Made by a program: the position numbers and the translations under genes. DNA of 58,261 nucleotides from Pseudomonas folii (GTDB taxonomy: Bacteria > Pseudomonadota > Gammaproteobacteria > Pseudomonadales > Pseudomonadaceae): assembly GCF_014357575.1 (NCBI RefSeq), contig NZ_JACONW010000016.1:1-58261 (forward strand). Direction: 5' to 3'. The notes under the pieces were generated by a model. The model did not search any database, had not been told where the DNA came from, and saw nothing but the letters and a program-made list of their open reading frames with translations. The first letter of the stretch is position 1. Each line of letters starts with the position of its first letter. This document shows, piece after piece, positions 25,379 through 35,643 of this stretch.

Positions 25379-26887
25379 TTAGTTGTTGTACAGATCGATG
25401 ATCGCGCTGACCGCCTGGGTCTTGACCTTGGAGGCGTCGTTACGCGCCGACTCGATCTTGTTCAGGTAGTGCTCGTCGATATCACCGGTCACGTACTTGC
25501 CGTCGAAGACCGAGCAATCGAAGTTGTCGATTTTGATTTTCTTGCTGCCACTGACCGCTTCGATCAGGTCATTCAGGTCCTGATAGATCAACCAGTCGGC
25601 ACCGATCAGATCGGCAACGTCCTGAGTGCTGCGGTTATGAGCGATCAGCTCATGAGCGCTTGGCATGTCGATGCCGTAGACGTTCGGGTAACGAACGGCA
25701 GGTGCAGCGGAGCAGAAGTAGACATTCTTGGCACCGGCTTCACGGGCCATCTGGATGATCTGCTTGCACGTGGTGCCACGCACGATGGAGTCATCCACCA
25801 GCATGACGTTCTTGCCGCGGAATTCCAGCTCGATGGCGTTGAGCTTCTGGCGTACGGATTTCTTGCGTGCAGCCTGACCGGGCATGATGAACGTGCGGCC
25901 GATGTAACGGTTCTTGACGAAACCTTCGCGAAACTTGACGCCCAGGTGGTTCGCCAGTTCCAGTGCCGCCGTACGGCTGGTGTCCGGAATCGGGATAACC
26001 ACGTCGATGTCGTGATCCGGACGCTCGCGCATGATCTTGTCGGCCAGCTTCTCGCCCATGCGCAGACGCGCCTTGTAGACCGAGATACCGTCGATGATCG
26101 AGTCCGGACGCGCCAGATAGACGTGTTCGAAAATGCACGGTGCATACTTGGGATTGGTTGCGCACTGACGAGTGTGCAGCTTGCCATCTTCAGTGATGTA
26201 AACCGCTTCGCCCGGCGCCAGGTCGCGAATCAGGGTGAAACCCAGCACGTCCAGCGAGACGCTTTCGGAGGCAATCATGTACTCGACGCCTTCGTCGGTA
26301 TGACGCTGGCCGAAGACGATCGGGCGGATGGCATCCGGATCGCGGAAACCGACGATACCGTAACCGGTGATCATGGCGACCACGGCGTAACCACCACGGC
26401 AGCGCTTATGCACGTCGGTCACAGCGGCGAAGATGTCTTCTTCGGTTGGCTGCAACTTGCCGCGCACGGCCAGCTCATGAGCGAAAACGTTGAGCAGCAC
26501 TTCCGAGTCGGAATTGGTGTTGACGTGGCGCAGGTCAGATTCGTAAATCTCCTTGGCCAGTTGCTCAACGTTGGTCAGGTTACCGTTATGCGCCAACGTG
26601 ATGCCATACGGCGAGTTGACGTAAAACGGCTGAGCTTCGGCCGAAGTCGAGCTGCCTGCAGTTGGATAGCGCACATGACCAATACCCATGTGACCGACCA
26701 GGCGCTGCATATGGCGCTGGTGGAACACATCACGTACGAGTCCGTTGTCCTTGCGCAGGAATAACCGGCCGTCGTGGCTGGTTACGATACCGGCAGCGTC
26801 CTGGCCGCGGTGCTGGAGGACGGTGAGCGCGTCATACAGCGCCTGATTGACGTTCGACTTACCGACGATACCGACGATGCCACACAT
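25379..26887 (-). CDS. purF: Amidophosphoribosyltransferase
   Basis: The start is at ATG 26887 so that Cys2 (MCGIVGIVG) becomes the N-terminal catalytic nucleophile of the glutaminase domain; the upstream ATG at 26896 would block it. The protein has 502 aa, with a class II glutaminase domain (residues 2-235) and a PRTase domain carrying the PRPP loop [12 protein letters not shown]. It makes 5-phosphoribosylamine, the first committed step of purine synthesis. It lies 12 nt downstream of cvpA, as in many proteobacteria. Confidence 0.96.
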   Translation of the reverse strand: MCGIVGIVGKSNVNQALYDALTVLQHRGQDAAGIVTSHDGRLFLRKDNGLVRDVFHQRHMQRLVGHMGIGHVRYPTAGSSTSAEAQPFYVNSPYGITLAHNGNLTNVEQLAKEIYESDLRHVNTNSDSEVLLNVFAHELAVRGKLQPTEEDIFAAVTDVHKRCRGGYAVVAMITGYGIVGFRDPDAIRPIVFGQRHTDEGVEYMIASESVSLDVLGFTLIRDLAPGEAVYITEDGKLHTRQCATNPKYAPCIFEHVYLARPDSIIDGISVYKARLRMGEKLADKIMRERPDHDIDVVIPIPDTSRTAALELANHLGVKFREGFVKNRYIGRTFIMPGQAARKKSVRQKLNAIELEFRGKNVMLVDDSIVRGTTCKQIIQMAREAGAKNVYFCSAAPAVRYPNVYGIDMPSAHELIAHNRSTQDVADLIGADWLIYQDLNDLIEAVSGSKKIKIDNFDCSVFDGKYVTGDIDEHYLNKIESARNDASKVKTQAVSAIIDLYNN

Positions 26888-26899
26888 GCGACACAACCC

Positions 26900-27487
26900 C
26901 TACTTAGTGGAACTGGATTTACCGAGCACTTCCTGCGGCATTGTAGGCGGCAGGAGGTGTTCCTTGAACGGCAGTTCAGCAGGTACGCTGACTCCGCTGG
27001 CGAGCCACTTGCTGGACATCCCGAGAATCAGGTTTTTCGACCAGTCAGCGACCATGAGAAATTGCGGCACCAACCTCGATTGCTGCCACCATTGATCCTG
27101 TTGTACCGGCCCCAGGCTCAATAGCCCGACTGCCACTACTACAAGCAAGCCTCCGCGCGCTGCGCCAAAGACCATGCCGAGAAAGCGATCGGTTCCGGAA
27201 AGCCCGGTGACACGAATCAGTTCCCCAATAAGAAAGTTGATCATTGCGCCAACCAGCAAGGTGGCGATGAATAGAATAGTACAGGCCGCAATAACCCGAA
27301 ACGACGGCGTTTCGATGTAATTGACGAAATAACCCGATAATCCCGCACCAAACATCCAGGCGACGACACCTGCAATGATCCAGGTCACCAGAGACAGGGC
27401 TTCTTTGACGAAGCCGCGCTTGAGACTGATCAGAGCGGAGATAGCGACGATCGCGAGGATCGCCCAGTCGACCGGGGTAAAGGGCAC
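26900..27487 (-). CDS. cvpA: CvpA family inner-membrane protein
   Basis: The 195-aa protein has four hydrophobic segments (AILAIVAISALISL, ALSLVTWIIAGVVAWMFGAG, VIAACTILFIATLLVGAMI, GGLLVVVAVGLLSLG) and the CvpA family pattern with ELIRVTGLSGTDRFLGMVFG. The name comes from an effect on colicin V export in E. coli; it is a housekeeping membrane protein. It is co-transcribed with purF. Confidence 0.92.
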   Translation of the reverse strand: MPFTPVDWAILAIVAISALISLKRGFVKEALSLVTWIIAGVVAWMFGAGLSGYFVNYIETPSFRVIAACTILFIATLLVGAMINFLIGELIRVTGLSGTDRFLGMVFGAARGGLLVVVAVGLLSLGPVQQDQWWQQSRLVPQFLMVADWSKNLILGMSSKWLASGVSVPAELPFKEHLLPPTMPQEVLGKSSSTK

Positions 27488-27558
27488 GTTTGAGCCTGCA
27501 AACAGATAAGGCGGCGCATTTTAGCAGAGCGCTCACCTGCCGGTAAGCGACATTTCCG

Positions 27559-27797
27559 GCCCAGGCTGCGTGAAAACTACTGCAGGCTGGGAAACTTCGT
27601 TTTTTACGCACGCAATACCGCGTTTAAAGCAGGCGAAAAATGCTCATTTAGAACACCTGGAGTCGGACGCGACCCCAGCCGTTTTTCGCCTGCTTGATTC
27701 GCTCCGCTCGCCCTCCGGGCCAGCCTGCGGCTGTTACTCGCTCCGCTCGTTGCGCCTTGTCTTGCCGTCGCTCGCTACGTTTTCACACAGTCTGGGC
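27559..27797. repeat. MITE-like intergenic element with 19-bp terminal inverted repeats
   Basis: GCCCAGGCTGCGTGAAAAC at 27559 and GTTTTCACACAGTCTGGGC ending at 27797 are inverted copies (17 of 19 match). Inside lies a second inverted pair, AAGCAGGCGAAAAA (27627-27640) and its complement (27682-27695). No reading frame is credible. From memory, this type of element is dispersed in Pseudomonas genomes. It fills the gap between cvpA and dedD. Confidence 0.7.
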
Positions 27798-27820
27798 GGC
27801 GTGAATTCATCTGAAAAGCA

Positions 27821-28498
27821 TCAACCCTGCTCAGGCTGAAACCGCACCACAATGCCCTTGAGTTTCTGCTGCTTGTCGAGTTGATCACGCAGGCGGTCAG
27901 CTTCTGCACGCTCGATCAGTGGCCCCACAAACACCCGGTTCACCCCGTTTGCGGTACGGATGTAGGCGTTGTAGCCCTGAGTACGCAGAGTCTTCTGCAG
28001 GTTGTCGGCGTTGGCACGATTGGACATGCTCGCCAGCTGCACCGACCAGCTTACCGACAGACCGTTCGCGTCGACACCTGATGGCGTGGCAGGTTTGGCA
28101 GCCGCTTGTGCTGGCGGCGACGCCGGTGTTGGCGTCGGAGCTGGCGTCTGAGCTGGCGGAGTCACTGGCTTGGTGGCCGGTTTGGCTGCAGGCGGGGTCG
28201 CAGTCTTCACTTCAGGCGGAGCCGGAGCGATAGGCATGGACGGTGCCTGGGTTTGCGCGGCTATTTCATCGTCGCCAGGGATAGGCTCCTGAGTGGGAAC
28301 CTGAGGATCAGGCACCGGCACCGGCTGAACCTGCACTTGAGGTGCTGCAGGCGCTTGCGGGGCAGCAGGTGCATCGACCTGAACATGGCGCGTCTCATCC
28401 TGACGCGTGAACAGCATCGGCAGGAAGATCACCGCCACGGCGATAAGCACCAGGGCACCGACCATTCGCTGTTTGAATACGTTATCCAGCAGAGCCAT
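27821..28498 (-). CDS. dedD: SPOR-domain cell division protein DedD-like
   Basis: The 225-aa protein is a bitopic inner-membrane protein: N-terminal TM at about 11-30 (RMVGALVLIAVAVIFLPMLF), a long Pro/Ala/Gln-rich periplasmic linker and a C-terminal SPOR domain (WSVQLASMSNRANADNLQKT, then VGPLIERAEADRLRDQL). SPOR domains bind denuded glycan at the division septum. It overlaps the end of folC by 17 nt, a conserved Pseudomonas order. Confidence 0.85.
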   Translation of the reverse strand: MALLDNVFKQRMVGALVLIAVAVIFLPMLFTRQDETRHVQVDAPAAPQAPAAPQVQVQPVPVPDPQVPTQEPIPGDDEIAAQTQAPSMPIAPAPPEVKTATPPAAKPATKPVTPPAQTPAPTPTPASPPAQAAAKPATPSGVDANGLSVSWSVQLASMSNRANADNLQKTLRTQGYNAYIRTANGVNRVFVGPLIERAEADRLRDQLDKQQKLKGIVVRFQPEQG

Positions 28499-29789
28499 TT
28501 GCAGCTTCCTCTATGGCGTGCCGGGTCAACCATTCCAGGGCCTCGGCAACACAGTAAAAAGACCCGAACAGCAGAATTTCGTCATCGGCTGTAGCGTGCG
28601 CGCACTGGGCTTCCAGTGCCAACGCAACACTCTGATAGGACGTCACGTGTGCGCCAAGGTTCTCAAGCGCCACCTGCAAATCAGCCGCAGGCCGGCTGCG
28701 TGATGTCGGAAGCGGTGCAACGGCCCAGTCATTGATACTGGAAGCCAGCTCGGCAACGACACCTTCCAGTTCCTTGTCAGCCAACAGACCAAAGACCGCC
28801 AGACGTTTACCCGCCACCGGACGCTGAGCCATGCGCTGGGCCAGAAACTGCGCAGCATGGGGGTTGTGCCCCACATCCATCAGCAGATTCAGGCGCTTGC
28901 CATGCCAGTTGAAGACGCGACGATCCAGACGACCGATGATCCGCGTATCGAGCAATGCAGCACGAATCAGCTCCGGCTGCCAGGCAATATCCAGCAATAG
29001 ATAAGCCTGCAAGGCCAAGGCAGCGTTTTCCATAGGAAGGTCGAGCAATGGCAAATCGAGCAACTCAACCGGCTCGCCCTGCCCGTCTCGCCCCGTCCAG
29101 TTCCAGTTACGCTCAGTGATCGACAGGTCGAACTCACGACCGCGCAGCATCAGCGGACAATTGAGTTGTTCGGCCTTATCCAGCAATGGCACAGGCGGAT
29201 CAGGATCACCGCACAAGACTGGGCAACCTTCACGGAAAATCCCCGCTTTTTCGAACGCTACGGACTCGCGGGTATCACCCAGCCAGTCGGCATGGTCGAT
29301 ACCGATACTGGTCACTACCGCCAGATCGGAATCAATCAGGTTGACGGCATCCAGGCGACCACCCAGCCCCACTTCAAGCACCGCAACGTCAAGCGCCGCC
29401 TGCTCGAACAGCCAGAAAGCCGCCAGCGTCCCCATCTCGAAATAAGTCAGCGTGACATCGCCACGCGCGGCCTCTACGACGGCGAACGCATCACAGAGCT
29501 CGACATCAGTGGCTTCAACACCCTGCACCTGCACACGCTCGTTGTAGCGCAGCAAATGCGGGGAACTGTAAACACCGACTTTAAGACCCTGGGCACGGAG
29601 CAACGAGGCCAGAAAGGCGCAGGTCGATCCTTTGCCGTTGGTCCCCGTTACGGTAATCACCCTGGGCGCAGGCCGGGTCAGGCCCAATTGCCGAGCGACC
29701 TGCCGTGACCTGTCCAGCCCCATATCAATGGCAGAGGGATGCAGCTGCTCAAGATAGGCGAGCCAGTCGCCCAGGGATCCTGGCGTCAT
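28482..29789 (-). CDS. folC: Bifunctional folylpolyglutamate/dihydrofolate synthase
   Basis: The 435-aa Mur-ligase-type enzyme has the P-loop [18 protein letters not shown] and the [11 protein letters not shown] motif of FolC. It adds L-Glu to dihydropteroate and to folates in the cytoplasm. Its ATG overlaps the accD stop by 4 nt (29786-29789), as in other gammaproteobacteria. Confidence 0.94.
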   Translation of the reverse strand: MTPGSLGDWLAYLEQLHPSAIDMGLDRSRQVARQLGLTRPAPRVITVTGTNGKGSTCAFLASLLRAQGLKVGVYSSPHLLRYNERVQVQGVEATDVELCDAFAVVEAARGDVTLTYFEMGTLAAFWLFEQAALDVAVLEVGLGGRLDAVNLIDSDLAVVTSIGIDHADWLGDTRESVAFEKAGIFREGCPVLCGDPDPPVPLLDKAEQLNCPLMLRGREFDLSITERNWNWTGRDGQGEPVELLDLPLLDLPMENAALALQAYLLLDIAWQPELIRAALLDTRIIGRLDRRVFNWHGKRLNLLMDVGHNPHAAQFLAQRMAQRPVAGKRLAVFGLLADKELEGVVAELASSINDWAVAPLPTSRSRPAADLQVALENLGAHVTSYQSVALALEAQCAHATADDEILLFGSFYCVAEALEWLTRHAIEEAANGSAG

Positions 29790-30706
29790 ACGTTGGCGGG
29801 CGCCGGAGGAACGATGATTGGCTCGATGACCGGCGCGACGAACTTGGGTGTCGGCAGATTCATCATTTGCGCCAGGAGGTTACCCAGACGCTGACGCAGT
29901 TCCTGGCGAGGAATGATCATGTCGATAGCGCCGTGATCCAGCAGGAATTCACTGCGCTGGAAGCCTTCCGGCAGTTTTTCGCGAACTGTCTGCTCGATGA
30001 CGCGAGGCCCGGCAAAGCCGATCAGCGCCTTTGGCTCAGCGACGATCACGTCACCCAGCATCGCCAGACTTGCAGAAACACCGCCGTAAACCGGATCGGT
30101 CAGTACGGAAATGAATGGCAGGCCTTCTTCGCGAAGACGGGCCAGCACGGCCGAGGTCTTGGCCATTTGCATCAGCGAGATCAACGCTTCCTGCATGCGC
30201 GCACCGCCTGAAGCGGCGAAGCAGATCATCGGGCAGCGTTTTTCCAGAGCATAGTTGGCAGCCTGAACGAAGCGCTCGCCGACGATCGCGCCCATCGAGC
30301 CGCCCATGAAGGAAAACTCGAACGCCGAGACCACGACAGGCATGCCCAACAGGGAGCCGCTCATGGAAATCAGAGCATCTTTTTCACCGGTCTGCTTCTG
30401 AGCACCGACCAGACGGTCCTTGTACTTTTTGCTGTCGCGGAATTTGAGACGGTCAACCGGCTCCAGATCGGCACCGATTTCGGAACGGCCTTCTTCATCC
30501 AGGAAGATATCCAGACGAGCACGAGCGCCGATACGCATGTGGTGATTGCACTTCGGGCAAACGTCCAGGGTCTTTTCCAGCTCTGGACGATAGAGCACCG
30601 CTTCGCAGGATGGGCATTTATGCCAGAGGCCTTCAGGAACCGAGCTCTTCTTGACCTCGGAACGCATGATCGAAGGGATCAGTTTGTCTACCAACCAGTT
30701 GCTCAT
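29786..30706 (-). CDS. accD: Acetyl-CoA carboxylase carboxyltransferase subunit beta
   Basis: The 306-aa protein has the N-terminal zinc ribbon (CPSC, then CPKC at about 29-52) and the crotonase-type carboxyltransferase core ([20 protein letters not shown]). With AccA it transfers carboxyl from biotin to acetyl-CoA, making malonyl-CoA for fatty-acid synthesis. It is upstream of folC in the same operon. Confidence 0.96.
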   Translation of the reverse strand: MSNWLVDKLIPSIMRSEVKKSSVPEGLWHKCPSCEAVLYRPELEKTLDVCPKCNHHMRIGARARLDIFLDEEGRSEIGADLEPVDRLKFRDSKKYKDRLVGAQKQTGEKDALISMSGSLLGMPVVVSAFEFSFMGGSMGAIVGERFVQAANYALEKRCPMICFAASGGARMQEALISLMQMAKTSAVLARLREEGLPFISVLTDPVYGGVSASLAMLGDVIVAEPKALIGFAGPRVIEQTVREKLPEGFQRSEFLLDHGAIDMIIPRQELRQRLGNLLAQMMNLPTPKFVAPVIEPIIVPPAPANV

Positions 30707-30989
30707 GCTTTATATCTCCAGTACCGGTGGCTCGAACGCCGGGTGACTCAGCACCCTGCGCATGCCCTTTAACTAATTCGTAAATGAATCGAAGCAGCTT
30801 GCCTGTGGCTGACACATATCTTGTCCTGGCCAGCCAGCCGCGCAGCTTCAATCGCGATTCAACAACCGTGGCGAGGCCATTCGAACCTCACCCGTAAAAA
30901 ATCTCCCCCGCTTATCCGGGGCTGGCTGCCTGTCGCACAGACAGGATTATGGACGGTGGCCGATGAAAACCCGTCACATCGAACCGCCA
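30707..30989. other. Spacer between trpF and accD
   Basis: A 283-nt region with no convincing gene. It should hold the accD promoter on the minus strand; no clear motif or terminator was assigned by eye. Confidence 0.4.
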
Positions 30990-31610
30990 TCAGCAGCCGT
31001 GCACTGCACTCATGAATGCACGAATCTTGTCATGATCCTTGATGCCTTTGCTCTTCTCTACCCCGCCGCTGACATCCACCGCGTAAGGCCGAACCTGCGT
31101 AATGGCCTGAGCTACGTTGGCAGAGGTCAAACCACCGGCCAGGATAATCGGTTTTTCCAGACCGCTCGGAATCAGCGCCCAGTCGAAGGTCTCGCCCGTT
31201 CCGCCGGGAACGCCCGCGACGAACGTGTCGAGCAGGATACCGCTGGCCCTCGCGTATAGACGGCAACTGGCAGCAATATCGTCACCGGCCTGCACCCGCA
31301 ATGCCTTGATGAACGGACGATGATAGCCGTCACACTGTTCAGGCGTCTCATCTCCGTGGAACTGCAACATATCCAGTGGCACAGCATCCAGAGTTTCGTT
31401 GAGCTCGCAACGACTGGCATTGACGAACAAACCGACCGTGCTGATGAACGGCGGCAAGGCGGCAATGATTGCCCGCGCTTGCTGAACGCTTACCGCTCTC
31501 GGGCTTTTGGCGTAAAACACGAAGCCGATGGCATCGGCCCCCGCCTCGACGGCAGCCAATGCATCTTCTATGCGGGTAATCCCGCAGATCTTGCTGCGAA
31601 CGGCTGACAT
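30990..31610 (-). CDS. trpF: Phosphoribosylanthranilate isomerase
   Basis: The 206-aa TIM-barrel enzyme has the catalytic Cys in [12 protein letters not shown] near the N-terminus, the Asp in [20 protein letters not shown] and the phosphate loop [14 protein letters not shown]. It isomerises PRA to CdRP in tryptophan synthesis. It lies 61 nt downstream of truA, in the usual Pseudomonas truA-trpF-accD order. Confidence 0.95.
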   Translation of the reverse strand: MSAVRSKICGITRIEDALAAVEAGADAIGFVFYAKSPRAVSVQQARAIIAALPPFISTVGLFVNASRCELNETLDAVPLDMLQFHGDETPEQCDGYHRPFIKALRVQAGDDIAASCRLYARASGILLDTFVAGVPGGTGETFDWALIPSGLEKPIILAGGLTSANVAQAITQVRPYAVDVSGGVEKSKGIKDHDKIRAFMSAVHGC

Positions 31611-31671
31611 GTAAAGAAAACCTCAAGCCTTTCGGGAAAGGCCCGGATGTTAACAAATGCTGCTACAGGCG

Positions 31672-32526
31672 TCAGCCGTCAAGTTCCGAGAACCCTGTGA
31701 GAAAGTGCGGACCGATATAACGCTCCGGCAACGGAAACTCATCGCGATACTCCACTTGAACCAGATACAGCCCGAACGGGTGAGCGGTCACCCCGCCCGT
31801 ACGACGAACCTTGCTTTCCAGTACCTCGCTCGCCCACTCGACCGGCCGCTCTCCTGCGCCAATGGTCATCAGCACGCCAGCGATGTTGCGAACCATGTGG
31901 TGCAGAAACGCGTTGGCGCGCACATCAATGACAATCATCTTGCCGTGCTGCGTAACCCGCAGATGATGCAGCTGTTTGACAGGCGACTTGGCCTGGCACT
32001 GCCCGGCACGGAAAGCACTGAAATCATGGGTACCGACCAGGTACTGCGCTGCCTGCGCCATGCGCTCGACGTCCAGCGGGCGATGATTCCAGGTGATTTC
32101 CTGATTCAGGTGCGCGGGACGGATCTGGTCGTTATAGATAACGTAGCGGTACCGGCGCGCAATGGCTTTGAAGCGCGCATGAAAATCTGCGGGCATGATC
32201 TTGGCCCAGCTGACGCTGATGTCATGAGGCAGATTGATATTGGCGCCCATCACCCAGGCTTTCATGGAGCGCTGGGCCTGAGTATCAAAATGCACGACTT
32301 GTCCGCACGCATGTACACCGGCATCGGTTCGTCCGGCACACATCAACGAGACTGGCGAGTCGGCGACTTTCGACAAGGCGTCTTCGAGGGTTTCCTGAAC
32401 CGTCAGCACGCCGGATGCCTGACGCTGCCAACCTGAGTAACGCGAGCCTTTGTACTCGACTCCGAGCGCAATTCGGGAAAAGCCTTCAGCAGCCATTTCA
32501 GCTGCCGGGTTATCAATGTTCGCCAA
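31672..32526 (-). CDS. truA: tRNA pseudouridine(38-40) synthase
   Basis: The enzyme has the catalytic Asp in CAGRTDAGVHACGQVVHFDT and the TruA fold. The start is uncertain: the 284-aa form uses TTG at 32526, and an ATG ten codons later (32496) is an alternative; neither has a strong Shine-Dalgarno. TruA modifies U38-U40 in the anticodon arm of many tRNAs. It lies downstream of fimV. Confidence 0.92.
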   Translation of the reverse strand: MANIDNPAAEMAAEGFSRIALGVEYKGSRYSGWQRQASGVLTVQETLEDALSKVADSPVSLMCAGRTDAGVHACGQVVHFDTQAQRSMKAWVMGANINLPHDISVSWAKIMPADFHARFKAIARRYRYVIYNDQIRPAHLNQEITWNHRPLDVERMAQAAQYLVGTHDFSAFRAGQCQAKSPVKQLHHLRVTQHGKMIVIDVRANAFLHHMVRNIAGVLMTIGAGERPVEWASEVLESKVRRTGGVTAHPFGLYLVQVEYRDEFPLPERYIGPHFLTGFSELDG

Positions 32527-32603
32527 GAGGTAAAAGCCTGTCGGATTGCAAAATGGCGGCCATTATAGGGCCGTCGAAAAAAGACGCCATGTGCCCGACG
32601 CTA

Positions 32604-32634
32604 TAAAAGCAAACGGCCGCATAAGCGGCCGTTG
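32604..32634 (-). terminator. Hairpin terminator after fimV
   Basis: AACGGCCGC, TTAT and GCGGCCGTT on the minus strand form a perfect 9-bp stem followed by a short T-rich tract (TTGCTTTTA), 18 nt past the fimV stop. It probably separates fimV from truA. Confidence 0.65.
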
Positions 32635-32652
32635 CAATACAGCGGTAACGAA

Positions 32653-35529
32653 TCAGACCAGACGAGAGAGCATGTCCCGCGCCTCGGTCTTCTGACCGTC
32701 ATCACCTTCGGTCACTACTTCATCGAGGATATCGCGAGCACCATCGCTGTCCCCCATTTCGATGTAGGCGCGGGCCAGATCGAGCTTGGTGGCAGCTTCG
32801 TCGGTGCCGGACAGGAAGTCGAACTCCGGCTCATCGTCCATCAATGCCATGTCATCAGCGGTGAAGCTCGGCGCTTCGAACGGCTCAGCCATCGGCGGGT
32901 GTTCAAGATTTTGCGACAAACGCTCCAGCTCGGCGTTGACGTCTTCGATCTCCGAAGCAAACGCCTGGGCAGCAGGATCAGACTCGATTTCGTCAGACAG
33001 CGACAGGTCGAAGTCATCCGGCAAATCCAGATCGTGCTCCAGTTCAGGCTCAGGAGCAGCTGCCACCACAGGCGCAGGCTCACCCAGGTCCAACGGTTCC
33101 TCATCGAGGCTGAGCAGGAACTCATCTTCCGTGGTCAACCCGGGCTCGTCTTCCGCCAGATCCAGATCAAAATCCTCCAGATCATCAGGCGTGCTGACCA
33201 CCGGCGCTTCGGTCTGCTGCTTCAAGAGCGACTCAAAACTTGGCTCTTGCGGCTCAGGTACCGGCGCATCCAGTTCAAAATCATTCGCTTCAGCTGGCGC
33301 AGTCAGATCAACGACGTGTTCCGGCGAAGCCTGCTCCAGATCGTCCAGGCTCAGGTCGAAATCGTGCTCGAAGTCATCAGCCTCAGCAGCCGACACTTCA
33401 GACTCAGGGGCTGGCGCTACCACAACTGGCTCAGGTTCCAGTTCCGGCTCCGGCTCCGGCTCCGGCTCCGAAGCCAACTCTGGCTCTGGCTCTGGCTGTA
33501 CGTCAGCGACAGGCGGCTGCGGCTCTTCTTCGTCGAGCAACAGTTCCTCGACGTATTTCGCATCCAGCTCGGCCGCCACTGCTGCTGCCGTCGCTGTTGC
33601 CGCCGCAGCTACAACAGCTGCGGTAACCATGGTCGGGTAACGACTCTTTAGCTGCTCGACCTCAGCTTCATGCTTTCCCCGTGCCACCACTTTGCGCTCG
33701 TGCGCGGCGAAGGCTTTGCTGTTGCCCTGCTCGGCGTAGATTTCCATCAGTTTCAGACGGATATCATCACGATCAGGATCTTCCTTGACTGCTTCTTCCA
33801 GCAGCTCGACGGCCTGATTCATACGGCCGTAAGCGATATGGATTTCAGCCTGAACCAGCGGATCAGCAGGACGTTCTTTCGGACCGCCAGCAGCAGGCGG
33901 TGGCGTCATTGCCACATTAGGCGAAGCGACGCCCAACCCTTCGAAACTGGCTTGCGGCAGCTCCATGTCCATATCAGACACAAAATCAGACTCTTCAGCC
34001 AGCGCACGCGCCATGCGCTTATGCTTCTCGGCTTCGGCCTTGGCATTGCGTCGACGGGCCAGGAACAGCATCAGCAGAAGCAGGAACAGCACCACAGCCC
34101 CGCCAATGATGCCGAGCACGATTGGATTGTTGAGCAACTGCTTGAAAGCGTTATCCGCATCGGACTCCGGCGCGACTACCGGCTCAACGGCCAACGGTTG
34201 ATCTGCACCCGGCGCGGTGACCTGAGCGGCACCGGCGGGTAGCGCATCTTCAGGGGCAATTTCACCTGGCGGTTTGGCGGCAGCCTCAGGCGTACCCGGC
34301 GCGCCAACCACTGTTGCAGGCATGGCCGAGTCAGCAGGATTCGCAGCCGCTGTTGCGTCAGGGGCCGCACCCGGCGTTGCAGGTGGAACTACGCCCCCGG
34401 CAGCCTGCATTTTGGCCAGTTGATCGCTTTTCAACTGAATCAGACGCTGCATCTTGTCCAGTTGGCTTTGCAGGTCGTTCATGCGGCTCTTGAGCTCCGC
34501 GTTATCACGACGTGCGGTGTCCAGGTTCTCCTGAGCCACAGCCAGTTTGTTGCTTAATTCTTTTTCGCCTGCCGAACCTTTGCCCGCAGCGTTTGAACCT
34601 GCTGATACCAGGCTGAGGTTATCGCCTGCTTCCACACGGGAAGGTGCCTCTCCGGCACGATCACGACGAGTGGCATCCACCTGGCGCGTGCCGGAAGGCG
34701 TTCTGCGCCCCTGACGCCACGCCTGATTCTGCGCGGCCACTTCAGTGATCGCCTGGGGCTGAGGCATGGTGGTTGACTGCGACGGCGTAGGCAAACGCAA
34801 CACCTGACCTTTCTTCAGTCGGTTGATATTGCCGCCGATGAATGCATCCGGATTCAGCGCCTGAATCGCCAGCATGGTCTGCTGCACGGTGCCGCCGTTG
34901 CGATTTTTCTCGGCAATTTCCCACAACGTGTCGTTGTTGCTGGTGGTATAGAGAGCTGGCTTGGCACTGGTGTCCGCAGTTGGCGCTGGAGCGGCTGGTG
35001 TCTCTGCGGCTGGCGTGGGTGCCGGAGGAACAGCCGGTTGCTCCGCAGCCGGTGCCGTAGATGGCAACTGGGTTGCAGCAGCTGGAGCTGAAGCGGTCGC
35101 AGCAGCAGCGGCCGCCGCTTCAGGGGAATATTTAGGCGGATCAAGCAGCAGGCTGTACTCGCGCAGCAAGCGACCGTTTGGCCACAACACTTGAACGAGG
35201 AATTTCACGAAGGGTTCGCGTACCGGCCTGCTGGAGGTGATACGCAAGACACTCTTGCCATTGGCGTTGATCACCGGAGTAAACGTGAGGTCGTTGAGAA
35301 ACGCCTGACGGGTGACACCGGCCTGAGCGAAATCTGCGGTCGTTGCCAGACTCGGCACCACTTGCGAGGCGTTAAGGCCCTGCGCTTCCGTGAGTTCGAT
35401 TTCGGCTACCAATGGCTGGTTCAGGGTCGACTTGACCGACAATTCCCCAAGCCCCAGCGCATGCGCCATTCCAGATGACAGCGCGGAAGCCGCAGCAATT
35501 GCTAAAACCAGTTTGCGAACCTGAACCAT
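32653..35529 (-). CDS. fimV: Pilus/polarity assembly protein FimV
   Basis: The 958-aa inner-membrane protein has a signal sequence (LVLAIAAASALSSGMAHA), the conserved FimV N-terminal domain, a LysM peptidoglycan-binding motif at about 195-250 (DTLWEIAEKNR, GQVLRLP), a coiled coil at about 320-365 and a TM helix at about 470-492. A long acidic Glu/Pro/Asp-rich cytoplasmic region follows, then a C-terminal TPR/FimV_C module ending ARDMLSRLV. FimV organises type IV pilus secretin assembly and polar cAMP signalling. The acidic PEPEPE tract near 640-680 is low complexity and probably variable in length. Confidence 0.94.
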   Translation of the reverse strand: MVQVRKLVLAIAAASALSSGMAHALGLGELSVKSTLNQPLVAEIELTEAQGLNASQVVPSLATTADFAQAGVTRQAFLNDLTFTPVINANGKSVLRITSSRPVREPFVKFLVQVLWPNGRLLREYSLLLDPPKYSPEAAAAAAATASAPAAATQLPSTAPAAEQPAVPPAPTPAAETPAAPAPTADTSAKPALYTTSNNDTLWEIAEKNRNGGTVQQTMLAIQALNPDAFIGGNINRLKKGQVLRLPTPSQSTTMPQPQAITEVAAQNQAWRQGRRTPSGTRQVDATRRDRAGEAPSRVEAGDNLSLVSAGSNAAGKGSAGEKELSNKLAVAQENLDTARRDNAELKSRMNDLQSQLDKMQRLIQLKSDQLAKMQAAGGVVPPATPGAAPDATAAANPADSAMPATVVGAPGTPEAAAKPPGEIAPEDALPAGAAQVTAPGADQPLAVEPVVAPESDADNAFKQLLNNPIVLGIIGGAVVLFLLLLMLFLARRRNAKAEAEKHKRMARALAEESDFVSDMDMELPQASFEGLGVASPNVAMTPPPAAGGPKERPADPLVQAEIHIAYGRMNQAVELLEEAVKEDPDRDDIRLKLMEIYAEQGNSKAFAAHERKVVARGKHEAEVEQLKSRYPTMVTAAVVAAAATATAAAVAAELDAKYVEELLLDEEEPQPPVADVQPEPEPELASEPEPEPEPELEPEPVVVAPAPESEVSAAEADDFEHDFDLSLDDLEQASPEHVVDLTAPAEANDFELDAPVPEPQEPSFESLLKQQTEAPVVSTPDDLEDFDLDLAEDEPGLTTEDEFLLSLDEEPLDLGEPAPVVAAAPEPELEHDLDLPDDFDLSLSDEIESDPAAQAFASEIEDVNAELERLSQNLEHPPMAEPFEAPSFTADDMALMDDEPEFDFLSGTDEAATKLDLARAYIEMGDSDGARDILDEVVTEGDDGQKTEARDMLSRLV

Positions 35530-35643
35530 AGCCCATCCCTTGTTAAAAAATTCCTCGGCATCCGAGAGGTAAAAGTACTCATCTCAGGAGCTTGGAGGAC
35601 ACGCCTGGCTAGAATGATTCTTCAAATTGCCGCCAAGTATCTT

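Noticed and set aside
25469..26764. A 431-aa plus-strand frame opposite purF
   Set aside because: purF on the minus strand is unambiguous, and the opposite frame shows no protein-like pattern.
26900..27487. A bacteriocin (colicin V) production gene as evidence for toxin export
   Set aside because: CvpA is a housekeeping membrane protein of the purF operon; the name is historical.
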